32,639 nucleotides of DNA, from assembly GCF_028435365.1 (NCBI RefSeq), contig NZ_JAGTJJ010000093.1:1-32639 (forward strand), written 5' to 3'. A program made the translations under genes and the position numbers. Source of the stretch: Polyangium jinanense. GTDB taxonomy: Bacteria; Myxococcota; Polyangia; Polyangiales; Polyangiaceae. Positions within the stretch are counted from its first letter, which is position 1, and each line of letters starts with the position of its first letter. Positions 14,027-21,600 of this stretch are shown here, piece after piece. The notes below the pieces were generated by a model. The model saw only the letters and a list, made by a program, of their open reading frames with translations. It did not search any database and had not been told where the DNA came from.

Positions 14027-16216
14027 ATGAACAGAGTCTTGCGATTCGCACCGCACGTTCGCCCGGTGCTCCTCGGCCCGGATTGCCTTGCGCTCCTCGG
14101 GGAGCACGACGAAACGATCCTGCGGGGGCGCCTTTACGCGCTGGTCGCGCCCTTCCTGGACGGCGTACGCACGAATGCGCAGATCATCGCGGCCCTGCGG
14201 GGAAAAGCCACTGCGCCCGAGGTATATTATACGATCACGCTGCTCGAGCAGAACGGCTACCTCGCCCCTGCCTCGCTCACACCTCCCGCCGAGGACGCCT
14301 TCTGGCGTTTGCTCGGGGTCGCGGGAGACGTCGCGGCCGAGCGCCTCTCGGGAATGCCCGTGACGGTCGAAGCGCTCGCGGGCGTGGATTCGGCCATTTT
14401 CTGTGAATCCCTCCAGGCGGCCGGGATGAGGGTCGAGCCCGGGGCTCGGCTACGGATCGTCCTCGTCGGCGATTACCTCGCGCCCGAGCTCGCGAACATC
14501 CATCGGCAGGCCCTCGCCGAAGGTTTTTGCTGGATGCCCGTGAAGCCGTCCGGGGCAGCGCCCTGGATGGGGCCGATGTTCCGCCCGGGGGGACCCTGCT
14601 GGGATTGTCTGGCCTCCCGGATCCGCGCGCATCGCCCCGTGCAAACGTTCTTGCATCGGACCGACGCGCGTGGCGGTTCGTCCCTCCCGCGCCCGGCGAG
14701 CCCTCTCGGCCTTTCCGTGGCCCACGAGCTCGGAGCGCTCGTGATCGCGAGGTGGGTCGCCGGCGGCGCGTGGCGCGAAATCGAAGACCATGTCCTCGTC
14801 TTCGATTTCGGGCGCCTCGCGCTCGAGAAGCACGCGGTGCAGCGGCGCCCGCAATGCCCGACCTGCGGAGACCCGGATCTCCTGAGGCGGCGCGCCGCAG
14901 AACCCCCGACGCTCGAACGCCGGGTGCGCCTGGCCGCGCAGGAGGGCGGCAGCCGCGTGATTTCCCCGGAGGAGACCTTCGCGCGATATCGGCATTTGAT
15001 CAGCCCCGTGACCGGTGTCCTCGGAAGCGTCGAGCCCATCGCCGAGCGCGAGGGCCCGCCGTGGTTCCTCCACGGGGCGCGTTATCCCGTGATGCCGGTC
15101 GAAGCGCGGGGCCCGGGGGACTTCCATGCCATGGCGGGCGGCAAGGGGCGTAACGCCGCGCAGGCGCGGACGAGCGCGCTCTGCGAAGGAATCGAGCGAG
15201 TGAGCGCCATTTTCCAGGGGGACGAGCCCACGCTCCGCGCTCGCCTGGCCGAGCTCTGCGACGAGGGCGTCCACCCGCACGATCTCCAGGGCTTCAGCGA
15301 ATCCCAGTACCGGACGCGTGACGCCTGGAACACGGCCGCGCGGAGCCGCAAATGGCATGTACCGCTGCCCTTCGACGAACGGCGCGAGATCGACTGGACG
15401 CCCGTATGGTCCCTCGCGACCGAGCGGCGGCGATACCTGCCGACGGCCTATTGTTACGATCAGGTCCCGGTCGCCCCCGGGGAGTGCTTCTGCGCGTATA
15501 GCTCCAATGGCCACGCCGCCGGCAACTGCCTCGAGGAGGCCATCCTGCACGGCTTCCTCGAGCTCGTCGAGCGCGACGCCGTGGCCATTTGGTGGTACAA
15601 TCGGCTGCGTCGCCCCGGGGTCGACATCACGAGCTTCGACGACCCCTATTTCGAGGAGCTCGAGGCCACGTATCGTTCGCTGGGCCGACCGCCCTGGGTC
15701 CTCGACATCACGAGCGACCTCGGGATTCCGGTTCTCGTCGCGCTGGCGGCCGGGCAGGAAGAAGGAGAGTTTTACGCTGGCTTCGGCTGCCACCTCGACA
15801 TCCACGTGGCCGCGCAGCGCGCGCTCACCGAATTGAATCAGGTGTACGACCCCACGGGCCGTTTGCCCCCGCTCTTCGACGTACGAACGCTCGAAGACCG
15901 GAGCTTTTTGATCCCCGCCGAGGACACGCTCCCCCGAACGGGCGGAAAAGCCCCGCGCCTTCGCGAGGGGAACGACCTCGCCGCGGACGTCCTTTCGTGC
16001 GTGGATCTCGCGGCCCGCGCGGGGCTCGAGACGCTCGTGCTCGACCAGACCCGGCCCGACCTCGGCCTTTGCGTCGTCCAGGTGACGGTCCCGGGGCTCC
16101 GGCATTTCTGGCCGCGCTTCGGGCCCGGGCGCCTCTATGACGTGCCCGTACGTCTGGGGTGGCGGGATCGCGCCCTCCACGAGGCGGAACTCAATCCTGT
16201 GCCTTTTTTGACTTGA
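14027..16216 (+). CDS. YcaO cyclodehydratase fused to an E1-like docking half (TOMM C-D type)
   Basis: 729 aa. The N-terminal half resembles the E1/ThiF-like TOMM cyclodehydratase partner, with a winged-helix-like start and two CxxC pairs (CWDC about 191-194, CPTC about 277-280) expected to hold zinc. This half usually binds the leader peptide. The C-terminal half is YcaO, with ATP/Mg motifs GGKGRNAAQARTSALCEGIER (about 370-391) and LEEAILHGFLELVERDA (about 502-518). YcaO enzymes activate a backbone amide with ATP, forming azolines from Cys/Ser/Thr or, with other partners, thioamides or amidines. The C-terminus, NPVPFLT, is only a partial form of the PxPxP tail typical of azoline-forming YcaOs. 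ATG 14027 was chosen because homology begins at MNRVLRFAPHVRPV; an in-frame ATG at 13859 would add a 56-aa non-conserved stretch. The Shine-Dalgarno is poor. The amidohydrolase follows after 9 bp. Confidence 0.9.
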   Translation: MNRVLRFAPHVRPVLLGPDCLALLGEHDETILRGRLYALVAPFLDGVRTNAQIIAALRGKATAPEVYYTITLLEQNGYLAPASLTPPAEDAFWRLLGVAGDVAAERLSGMPVTVEALAGVDSAIFCESLQAAGMRVEPGARLRIVLVGDYLAPELANIHRQALAEGFCWMPVKPSGAAPWMGPMFRPGGPCWDCLASRIRAHRPVQTFLHRTDARGGSSLPRPASPLGLSVAHELGALVIARWVAGGAWREIEDHVLVFDFGRLALEKHAVQRRPQCPTCGDPDLLRRRAAEPPTLERRVRLAAQEGGSRVISPEETFARYRHLISPVTGVLGSVEPIAEREGPPWFLHGARYPVMPVEARGPGDFHAMAGGKGRNAAQARTSALCEGIERVSAIFQGDEPTLRARLAELCDEGVHPHDLQGFSESQYRTRDAWNTAARSRKWHVPLPFDERREIDWTPVWSLATERRRYLPTAYCYDQVPVAPGECFCAYSSNGHAAGNCLEEAILHGFLELVERDAVAIWWYNRLRRPGVDITSFDDPYFEELEATYRSLGRPPWVLDITSDLGIPVLVALAAGQEEGEFYAGFGCHLDIHVAAQRALTELNQVYDPTGRLPPLFDVRTLEDRSFLIPAEDTLPRTGGKAPRLREGNDLAADVLSCVDLAARAGLETLVLDQTRPDLGLCVVQVTVPGLRHFWPRFGPGRLYDVPVRLGWRDRALHEAELNPVPFLT

Positions 16217-16225
16217 GGAGGGAAC

Positions 16226-17320
16226 ATGCTGATTGATGCAGATCGTCACGTGATCGAGCCGACGGACATGTGGAAGCGTTACCTGGAGAAGCCCTTCCGC
16301 GAGCGCGCGCCGTACTACGAGGATATCGGTCGCGATGGGCGGATGCCCAGGCTGATGCTGAATGGGGAGCCCGTCCATCACAAGATCTCCGAGCGCGCCG
16401 AGCGCGAAGTCACCGCCGTCGGGGCCCAACGAAGCGCCGAGTTATGGGCAGGGAGAGACCCCGCCGCGCAGCTCCGGGCGATGGATCGATCCCACGTCGA
16501 TATCGCCCTCCTCTTTCCGACGATCGCGCTTTTCCTGCTCGGGATCGACACGATCGATCCCGCATTGGCTGGGGCCTTCACCCGCGCATACAATCGCTGG
16601 CTGCACGATTTCTGCGCGCACGATCCAGCGCGGCTCCGAGGCGTCGGGGTGGTGAACGTCCACGACCCGGCGGCCATGGTCGAGGATCTCGAGCGCGTCG
16701 CGGCGTGGGGGTGGACCGCGGTGGTGCTGCGGCCGAATCCGGTGAAAGGTCGGCTCCTGAGTGATCCCGCCTATGAGCCTTTCTGGACCGCTTGCGAGCG
16801 GCTCGATGTGGCGGTCGCCGTCCACGAGGGCGCGCACGCGCGCGTCCCCACCGCGGGGGCGGATCGATTCGAAACCCGTTTTGCGCTGCATGCCTGTTCG
16901 CATCCCATGGAACAGATGATGGCGTTCCTCGCGCTTCTGGAGGGGGGCGTGCTGGAGCGGCATCCGGGGCTGCGCGTCGCGTTCCTGGAGGCCGGCTGCG
17001 GGTGGCTGCCGTACTGGTTGTGGCGGCTCGACGAGGTCGAATACCGAAACCTTGCGGGCGAGGTCGCGGAGAACGTCCGGGAAAAACCTTCCGCGTATTT
17101 CCGGCGTCAATGCTTCATTGCCATCGAGCCCGACGAGCCCTACCTCCCGGAGGTGATTTCATTTCTCGGAGAGGACAACCTGATCTTCGGGACGGACTTT
17201 CCCCACCTCGATCACGACAGCGACATCACGGAGAAACTTGGCCCGCTCGGACAAAAGCTCCCCACAGGCGTGCTCCAGAAGATTCTGTGGGACAATCCGG
17301 CGCGGCTCTACGGACTGTAG
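16226..17320 (+). CDS. Amidohydrolase-2 family metal-dependent hydrolase
   Basis: 364 aa, a TIM-barrel hydrolase of the amidohydrolase-2 (ACMSD-like) family. Visible metal and active-site positions are D6-x-H8 at the start (IDADRHVIEP, the DxH variant of HxH), H200 (AVHEGAH), H226 (HACSHPMEQ) and D324 in FGTDFPH. The length is normal. A strong Shine-Dalgarno (GAGGAGGG) lies 9 bp after the YcaO stop, so it is surely co-transcribed with that gene and probably acts on the same peptide, for example by hydrolysing or decarboxylating a modified C-terminus or removing a follower. That role is inference. An amidohydrolase also works next to a YcaO in bottromycin biosynthesis, but it belongs to a different subfamily. 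The stop codon is 4 bp from the convergent precursor gene. Confidence 0.88.
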   Translation: MLIDADRHVIEPTDMWKRYLEKPFRERAPYYEDIGRDGRMPRLMLNGEPVHHKISERAEREVTAVGAQRSAELWAGRDPAAQLRAMDRSHVDIALLFPTIALFLLGIDTIDPALAGAFTRAYNRWLHDFCAHDPARLRGVGVVNVHDPAAMVEDLERVAAWGWTAVVLRPNPVKGRLLSDPAYEPFWTACERLDVAVAVHEGAHARVPTAGADRFETRFALHACSHPMEQMMAFLALLEGGVLERHPGLRVAFLEAGCGWLPYWLWRLDEVEYRNLAGEVAENVREKPSAYFRRQCFIAIEPDEPYLPEVISFLGEDNLIFGTDFPHLDHDSDITEKLGPLGQKLPTGVLQKILWDNPARLYGL

Positions 17321-17324
17321 GCAT

Positions 17325-17693
17325 TCAGCAAAACGTACCGAGCTCTATCGCTCGCATGTACGCCGGCCTCGGCGGGAGCGTAATCTTGTATACCGCACGC
17401 TGCTTGGGCTGGCTGTCCACGATCTCCAGCTGCACGTCAGGCGGAAGTTGATAGTTGAAGTGAGTCTCGAGCGCCTTCGCAGGGTCTGCGAGCAGCTCCT
17501 GCTTGAACGTCTCGTCGCTCCACGCCTTGGTGACCACCTGGGTCCAGAGCTCGGCGAAGTCCTCGGCCGGCTCGGATTCCGTGGCCGATCCCCCTTGGGG
17601 GGCTTCGCGCCCCTCCGTCTCCGCAGCGGAAGCCGTCGATGAAAGCGCGAGCGCCACCGCCGCGAGCGCCAAAAGGTCACTCTTCCTCGTCAT
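17325..17693 (-). CDS. NHLP-type peptide precursor 1 with N-terminal signal peptide and C-terminal Cys
   Basis: 122 aa. Residues 1-23 look like a Sec signal peptide (MTRKSDLLALAAVALALSS, then TASA before the predicted cut). An acidic linker follows. Residues 46-107 match the nitrile-hydratase-like leader domain of TOMM precursors: LWTQVVTKAWSDETFKQELL, ADPAKALETHFNYQLPPD, and a final ITLPP. The last 12 residues (RPAYMRAIELGT plus FC) form a short tail ending in Phe-Cys, and Cys 122 is the protein's only Cys. ATG 17693 has GAGAG upstream and aligns with the start of precursor 2; the frame stays open 55 codons further upstream, but that stretch is not like any leader. It is the likely substrate of the YcaO next door. 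A signal peptide is unusual for a cytoplasmically modified RiPP. The gene could instead encode an exported NHLP-fold protein. Confidence 0.82.
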   Translation of the reverse strand: MTRKSDLLALAAVALALSSTASAAETEGREAPQGGSATESEPAEDFAELWTQVVTKAWSDETFKQELLADPAKALETHFNYQLPPDVQLEIVDSQPKQRAVYKITLPPRPAYMRAIELGTFC

Positions 17694-17745
17694 GATTTGC
17701 TCTCTTTCCATGGTCTCGAACGGCGGCACCCCACGTCGCCTGTCC

Positions 17746-17798
17746 GTTCGCCCTGGCGCGAACATGGGACGGCCCCTCCGCCGGTCAAGCGACCGGCG
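17746..17798 (-). promoter_or_regulatory. Conserved upstream region of precursor 1: hairpin plus dyad
   Basis: Two inverted repeats are shared with precursor 2. One is GTTCGC-N6-GCGAAC (17746-17763). The other is a perfect 8-bp stem CGCCGGTC/GACCGGCG with a 4-nt loop (17779-17798). On the minus strand, TTGACC at 17788-17783 could act as a -35 box, but no good -10 is visible. There is no T-run, so it is not a standard terminator. Confidence 0.45.
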
Positions 17799-17860
17799 TT
17801 TCGTCCCGAACGCCGTTCCCTTCGATTTCAGCGGCTCTGCGACATGACGACAGAGCACCC

Positions 17861-17926
17861 AAAGCTACGAGGGCGTGCTCCAGGAGATTTTGTGGGCCCC
17901 TAAGGCCCGGCTTTACGGGCTGCAGG
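17861..17926 (+). pseudogene. Amidohydrolase 3'-end relic
   Basis: In the plus frame 17872-17925 reads GVLQEILWAPKARLYGLQ, against GVLQKILWDNPARLYGL-stop in the intact gene at 17267-17320. The TAG stop has become CAG. It has no upstream part of the gene, so it is a by-product of the tandem duplication and not a gene. Confidence 0.85.
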
Positions 17927-17931
17927 GGGGG

Positions 17932-18546
17932 TTAACAGAACGCCCTCGGAATGCCATAAGGGCCGATGGTGGGCGTCGGCGGAAGCGTCACCTTCAGCCT
18001 AGATGCGGCGGGCTGCCCGGGTCGGCCCTCCACGACCGTCAGACGCACGCCACGCGGAACGCGGTAGTTGAAGTGCGTCGCGAGCGCCCTCGCAGGGTTT
18101 GCGAGTAGCTCCTGCTTGAACCTTGCGTCGCTCCACGCCTTGGTGACCACCCGGCCCCACGGCTCGGACGAGGCGAACAAGTCCGGAACGACAGCGGGGC
18201 CGCTCGCTGGCCTCCGCGGAATCGTCACCATCAGCTCGGATGTGACGGGCTGCCCGGGTCGGCCCTCCACGATCTCCAGACTCGCGCCACGCGGAACCCT
18301 GAAGTTGAAGTGCGTCTCGAGTGCTCTCGCAGGGTTTGCGAGTAGCTCCTGCTTGAACCTTGCGTCGCTCCACGCCCTGGAGCTCACCCGGGTCCACAGC
18401 AAGGAGAAGTCCTCGATGGCGGCCTCGAATTCCGCGACCGATTCCTCTTCAGGGGCTTCGCGCTCCTCCGCCTCCAACGCGGAAGCCGGCGATGAAAGCG
18501 CGAACGCCGCCGCCGCGAGCGCCAAAAGGTCACACATCCTCGTCAT
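17932..18546 (-). CDS. NHLP-type precursor 2 with signal peptide and two leader domains
   Basis: 204 aa, paralogue of precursor 1. It has a signal peptide (MTRMCDLLALAAAAFALSS, predicted cut after ASA at 21-23) and an acidic linker. Leader domain A starts at W51 (SRAWSDARFKQELLANPARA) and domain B starts 79 residues later at W130 (TKAWSDARFKQELLANPARA). Each domain ends in a 'P-x-x-P' motif and a tail of fixed length, 16 residues from the last strand hydrophobic residue to the end position. In domain B the tail ends ...IPRAFC (Cys 204); in domain A the aligned position is Ala 125 (...PDLFA). After removal of the signal (which holds Cys 5), Cys 204 is the only Cys. The start is firm: AAGGAGAG lies 7 nt before ATG. 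It is probably a YcaO substrate like precursor 1. Confidence 0.82.
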   Translation of the reverse strand: MTRMCDLLALAAAAFALSSPASALEAEEREAPEEESVAEFEAAIEDFSLLWTRVSSRAWSDARFKQELLANPARALETHFNFRVPRGASLEIVEGRPGQPVTSELMVTIPRRPASGPAVVPDLFASSEPWGRVVTKAWSDARFKQELLANPARALATHFNYRVPRGVRLTVVEGRPGQPAASRLKVTLPPTPTIGPYGIPRAFC

Positions 18547-18596
18547 GACTCGCTCTCCTTTTCACGGTCTCGAACGGCGGACCACGTCGCCCGCCC

Positions 18597-18649
18597 GTTC
18601 GCCTCGGCGCGAACATGGGACGACCCCTCTGCCGGTCAAGAGACCGGCA
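18597..18649 (-). promoter_or_regulatory. Conserved upstream region of precursor 2: hairpin plus dyad
   Basis: Equivalent of 17746-17798. It has GTTCGC-N6-GCGAAC (18597-18614) and an 8-bp stem TGCCGGTC/GACCGGCA with a 4-nt loop (18630-18649). The outermost pair is T-A here and C-G in the other copy, a compensatory change that keeps pairing. TTGACC is again embedded on the minus strand. The hairpin starts about 30 nt after the kinase stop codon, so it could also act on read-through transcription from the kinase gene. Confidence 0.45.
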
Positions 18650-18679
18650 TTTCCGCCTCGAAACCCGCTCCCTTCGATT

Positions 18680-21600
18680 TCAGCGGCTCTGCGACGAAGG
18701 AGAAAGCTCCCCGAGGAGCGCGCGAGCATCCTTCAGATCCACGGTCTCGAAGCCCTCCGTGAACCACCCATGGGCCTCCTCCAGCATTCTCCGCGCCTCG
18801 TCGATCTGTCCCCGGGTCTGCAGGATGCGACAGAGCTCCACCGTGGCGCGCAGTTCCAGCATCCGCGCGCCCTGCCCGCGGGCGACGTCGATCGCCTCGC
18901 GGAAATGATGCTCCGCTTCGCCCATTTCGCCCTGGCCCAGTGCGAGCAGATACGTGCCCAGCAATCGGTGGAGCTCGGCCACGTAGTAGACTTCGCGCCA
19001 CTCCACTGCGAGCGCCAGGCCCTGCCGGAGGCGCGCGCACGCGTCTCCGAGCCTCCCCACGGCTGCCTCGGACTCTGCGACGAGTGAGCTCCAATAGGGC
19101 AATGCAGTCTGCCCTTGGAAGGAGGGGAACATCGAGACGCAACGTGATACCGCTTCGACGTCGCGCTCGACCCACGCGACCAGGGCTGTGCCCATCATCC
19201 TCCATGGGTCGAGGCCCATTCGTTCGCCCAGATCGATGAGCTCGCAGGAGACCTCCAGGACTTGCTCCGGCTCGCGCCGATAATGCCGAAGCCCGGCGAC
19301 GTACACCAGCGCGAGGCCGAGGGTATTGGCGTGTTTCAGCTCACGCGCCCGCGCGAGGGCGGCCATGCCCAGCGCGAGCGATCGCTCTGGATAACCCATC
19401 AACCAGAGCGACAGGGAGAGAACCGATTGGGCATGGACCTGGGGGTCGGTACCGAGCATCACGGCATACTGATGGTGCTCAGCGGGGTCGTACAGCATCA
19501 GGGCGCGCTCCAGGCTGGTCCGAGCCTCCTCGAATCGGCCCGCGAGAAAGAGGCATTCCCCGAGCACGATCAAGGCGGCCGCCTGCTGCACTGGCTCGTT
19601 TTTGCGCTCCCCAGCGGCGAGGAGCTGCTGCGCCATCGCGATGGGCTGATCGCGGTATCCTAGATTATGGTAATAGAGCAAAAGCGTCCATGAGGCGACG
19701 AACGCGAGCGGATGGTCCCCCATCCGGTCCAGGATTTCCTGGGAGCGCCGCGCGACCGATGCGGGCTCCGGGGCCGCGTGGCCGCGCGTGGCCATCAGCG
19801 CAGGCATCAGGCTCCCATTCAGCTCGAGCTCGACGACGGCCCGCTCCCCTGCGTCCTCGATGACGGGGAGCCAGCCCAGCGCCTCCGTGGCGTGCTCGAT
19901 CGCCTCCCGGTTGGCCGACCGCTGCAGCGCCGACATTGCGGCCTTCTGCGCATATCCAATGGCCCGCGATTTCTGATCCGCGGCCGCGAGGTGATAGGCG
20001 AAGAGCTCGGGCCGCGCCTCGGGGATGTCGGGGAATTTCTCCTCCAGCGCCGCCGCGATACGCGCGTGCACCTCCCTACGCGATCGCTTCAGCATCGACT
20101 CGTACGCCGCGTCCCGGACCAGTACGTGCTTGAACAGGTAGACGGGGTTTTTCAGCCGCCGCTTGCAGTGGACGAGGTCGGAGGCCACGAGCTGGTCGAG
20201 GTGCTCGCGGAGCTCGTCCGGCTCGAGGGGGCTCACCGCGCGGATGAGATCAAACGTGAATTCCCGGCCGATCGCCGCGGCCACCTGGGCCGTCTCCTTG
20301 GCCTTGCCAAGCCGGTCGAGGCGCGCCATGAGCAGATCCCGCAGCGTGTTCGGAATGCTGAAATCCGAGAGCCGGTCGGCGAGCTGATAACGACCCGCCT
20401 GCTCGACGAGGGCGCCGGATTCGATCATCATCTGGACGAGCTCCTCCACGAACAGCGGCACCCCATCGGTGCGGGCGGCGATGCGGTCGAGCACCTCCGT
20501 TGGGAGCGAACGCCCCGCGGTCGCCGCCCGGGCCAGTTGCTCCACCTCGGGCCGACCGAGGCGCTCGAGCTTCACGTGGTGCGCCGCGGGGGGCGACCAG
20601 CGCGAAAGGACCTCGGGGCGCGCGCAAAAGATGGCGTAGACGCGGGCCGACGCGAGCTCGTCCGTGAGCTGGGTGAACAGCTCGAGCGTGCTCGGATCCG
20701 CCCAGTGCACGTCCTCCGCCACGAGCACGAGCCGCTCCCGCTCGGCCATCTCGAAGAGAAACGAAAGGACGGCATGCCGGGTGAGCTCCCGCAACTTCTG
20801 CGGCGAGACGTCGAGCGGCGCCCACCGCGCGGGCAGCGGAATCGAAAGGAGCGACGCGAGGATGGGCATGGCCTCGGCGAGATCGAACCCATACGTCGTG
20901 AGCAGCGCCTCGAGCCGCTCCGCGCTGCCCTCGGCTCTCGCCTCTCCTTCCGGCCAGAGGAGCCGCATCCAGGCCTCGATGATCGGGTAAAACGGGCTGT
21001 TCATGGCGTGCGGCGAGCACCGGCATTCGAGCCACGTATGGTCCTCGCCGCGAATACGCTCCCGGAGCTCGTGGATCAGGCGTGACTTTCCGATGCCTGC
21101 CTCGCCGCACACGACGACGGCCTGCCCAGCGCCGTCGCGCGCCCGGCGCCACCATTCCAGCAGGGTCTCGAGCTCCCGTGCGCGACCGACGAGGGGCGCC
21201 ATCCTCTCGCCCTCCGGCGGTCCCTGCTGCAGGTGATAAAACTCCACGGGGGCCGTGACGTTGTCGAGCCGGTGCTCCCCGCCCTCCTCGAATGCGAAAT
21301 GGCCGCGAAGCAACCGGTACGTCTCCCCGCTGACCACGATGGCCCCGGGCTGCGCCAGCAAGCTGAGGCGGCACGCGAGCTTCGGCGTCCCCCCGACGAC
21401 GTACCCCGGGCCCGCGCTCGCCGGCTCGCGCAGCTCGCGCGCGACCACCATGCCCGTGTGCATGCCGACCCGGAGCTCGGCTCGCACCCCGCGCCTTGCC
21501 TCGAGCGCCGCGCTTTGCCGGGACATTTCGTCCAGCGCGGCGAAGGCCGCCTCTGCCGCTCGCTGGGCGTCTCCCTCCCGCGCGGCCGGGTAACCGAAGT

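Larger units (their letters stand above)
17254..17843. repeat. Tandem duplication unit 1 (amidohydrolase 3' end, precursor 1, upstream region, kinase 3' end)
   Basis: This segment recurs head-to-tail at 17861-18695. The left part (17254-17320) is the last 22 codons of the intact amidohydrolase gene. The middle is precursor gene 1 with its upstream region. The right end (about 17826-17843, TTTCAGCGGCTCTGCGAC) is a copy of the last codons and stop of the kinase gene that now ends at 18680. Breakpoints therefore lie inside both flanking genes, and each kept one full copy. Confidence 0.85.
17861..18695. repeat. Tandem duplication unit 2
   Basis: Second copy of the unit at 17254-17843, about 245 bp longer because its precursor gene carries an extra leader domain (79 codons, 237 bp). 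It begins with a relic of the amidohydrolase 3' end and finishes within the last codons of the intact kinase gene, at CAGCGGCTCTGCGAC. Only about 17 bp separate the two units. Confidence 0.85.

Noticed and set aside
14450..16429. 659-aa minus-strand ORF opposite YcaO
   Set aside because: Shadow of a strongly supported YcaO gene.
17760..17788. Full sigma-70 promoter for precursor 1 using TTGACC
   Set aside because: The box at 17-bp spacing is ATGTTC, too far from TATAAT; only the -35-like part is conserved.
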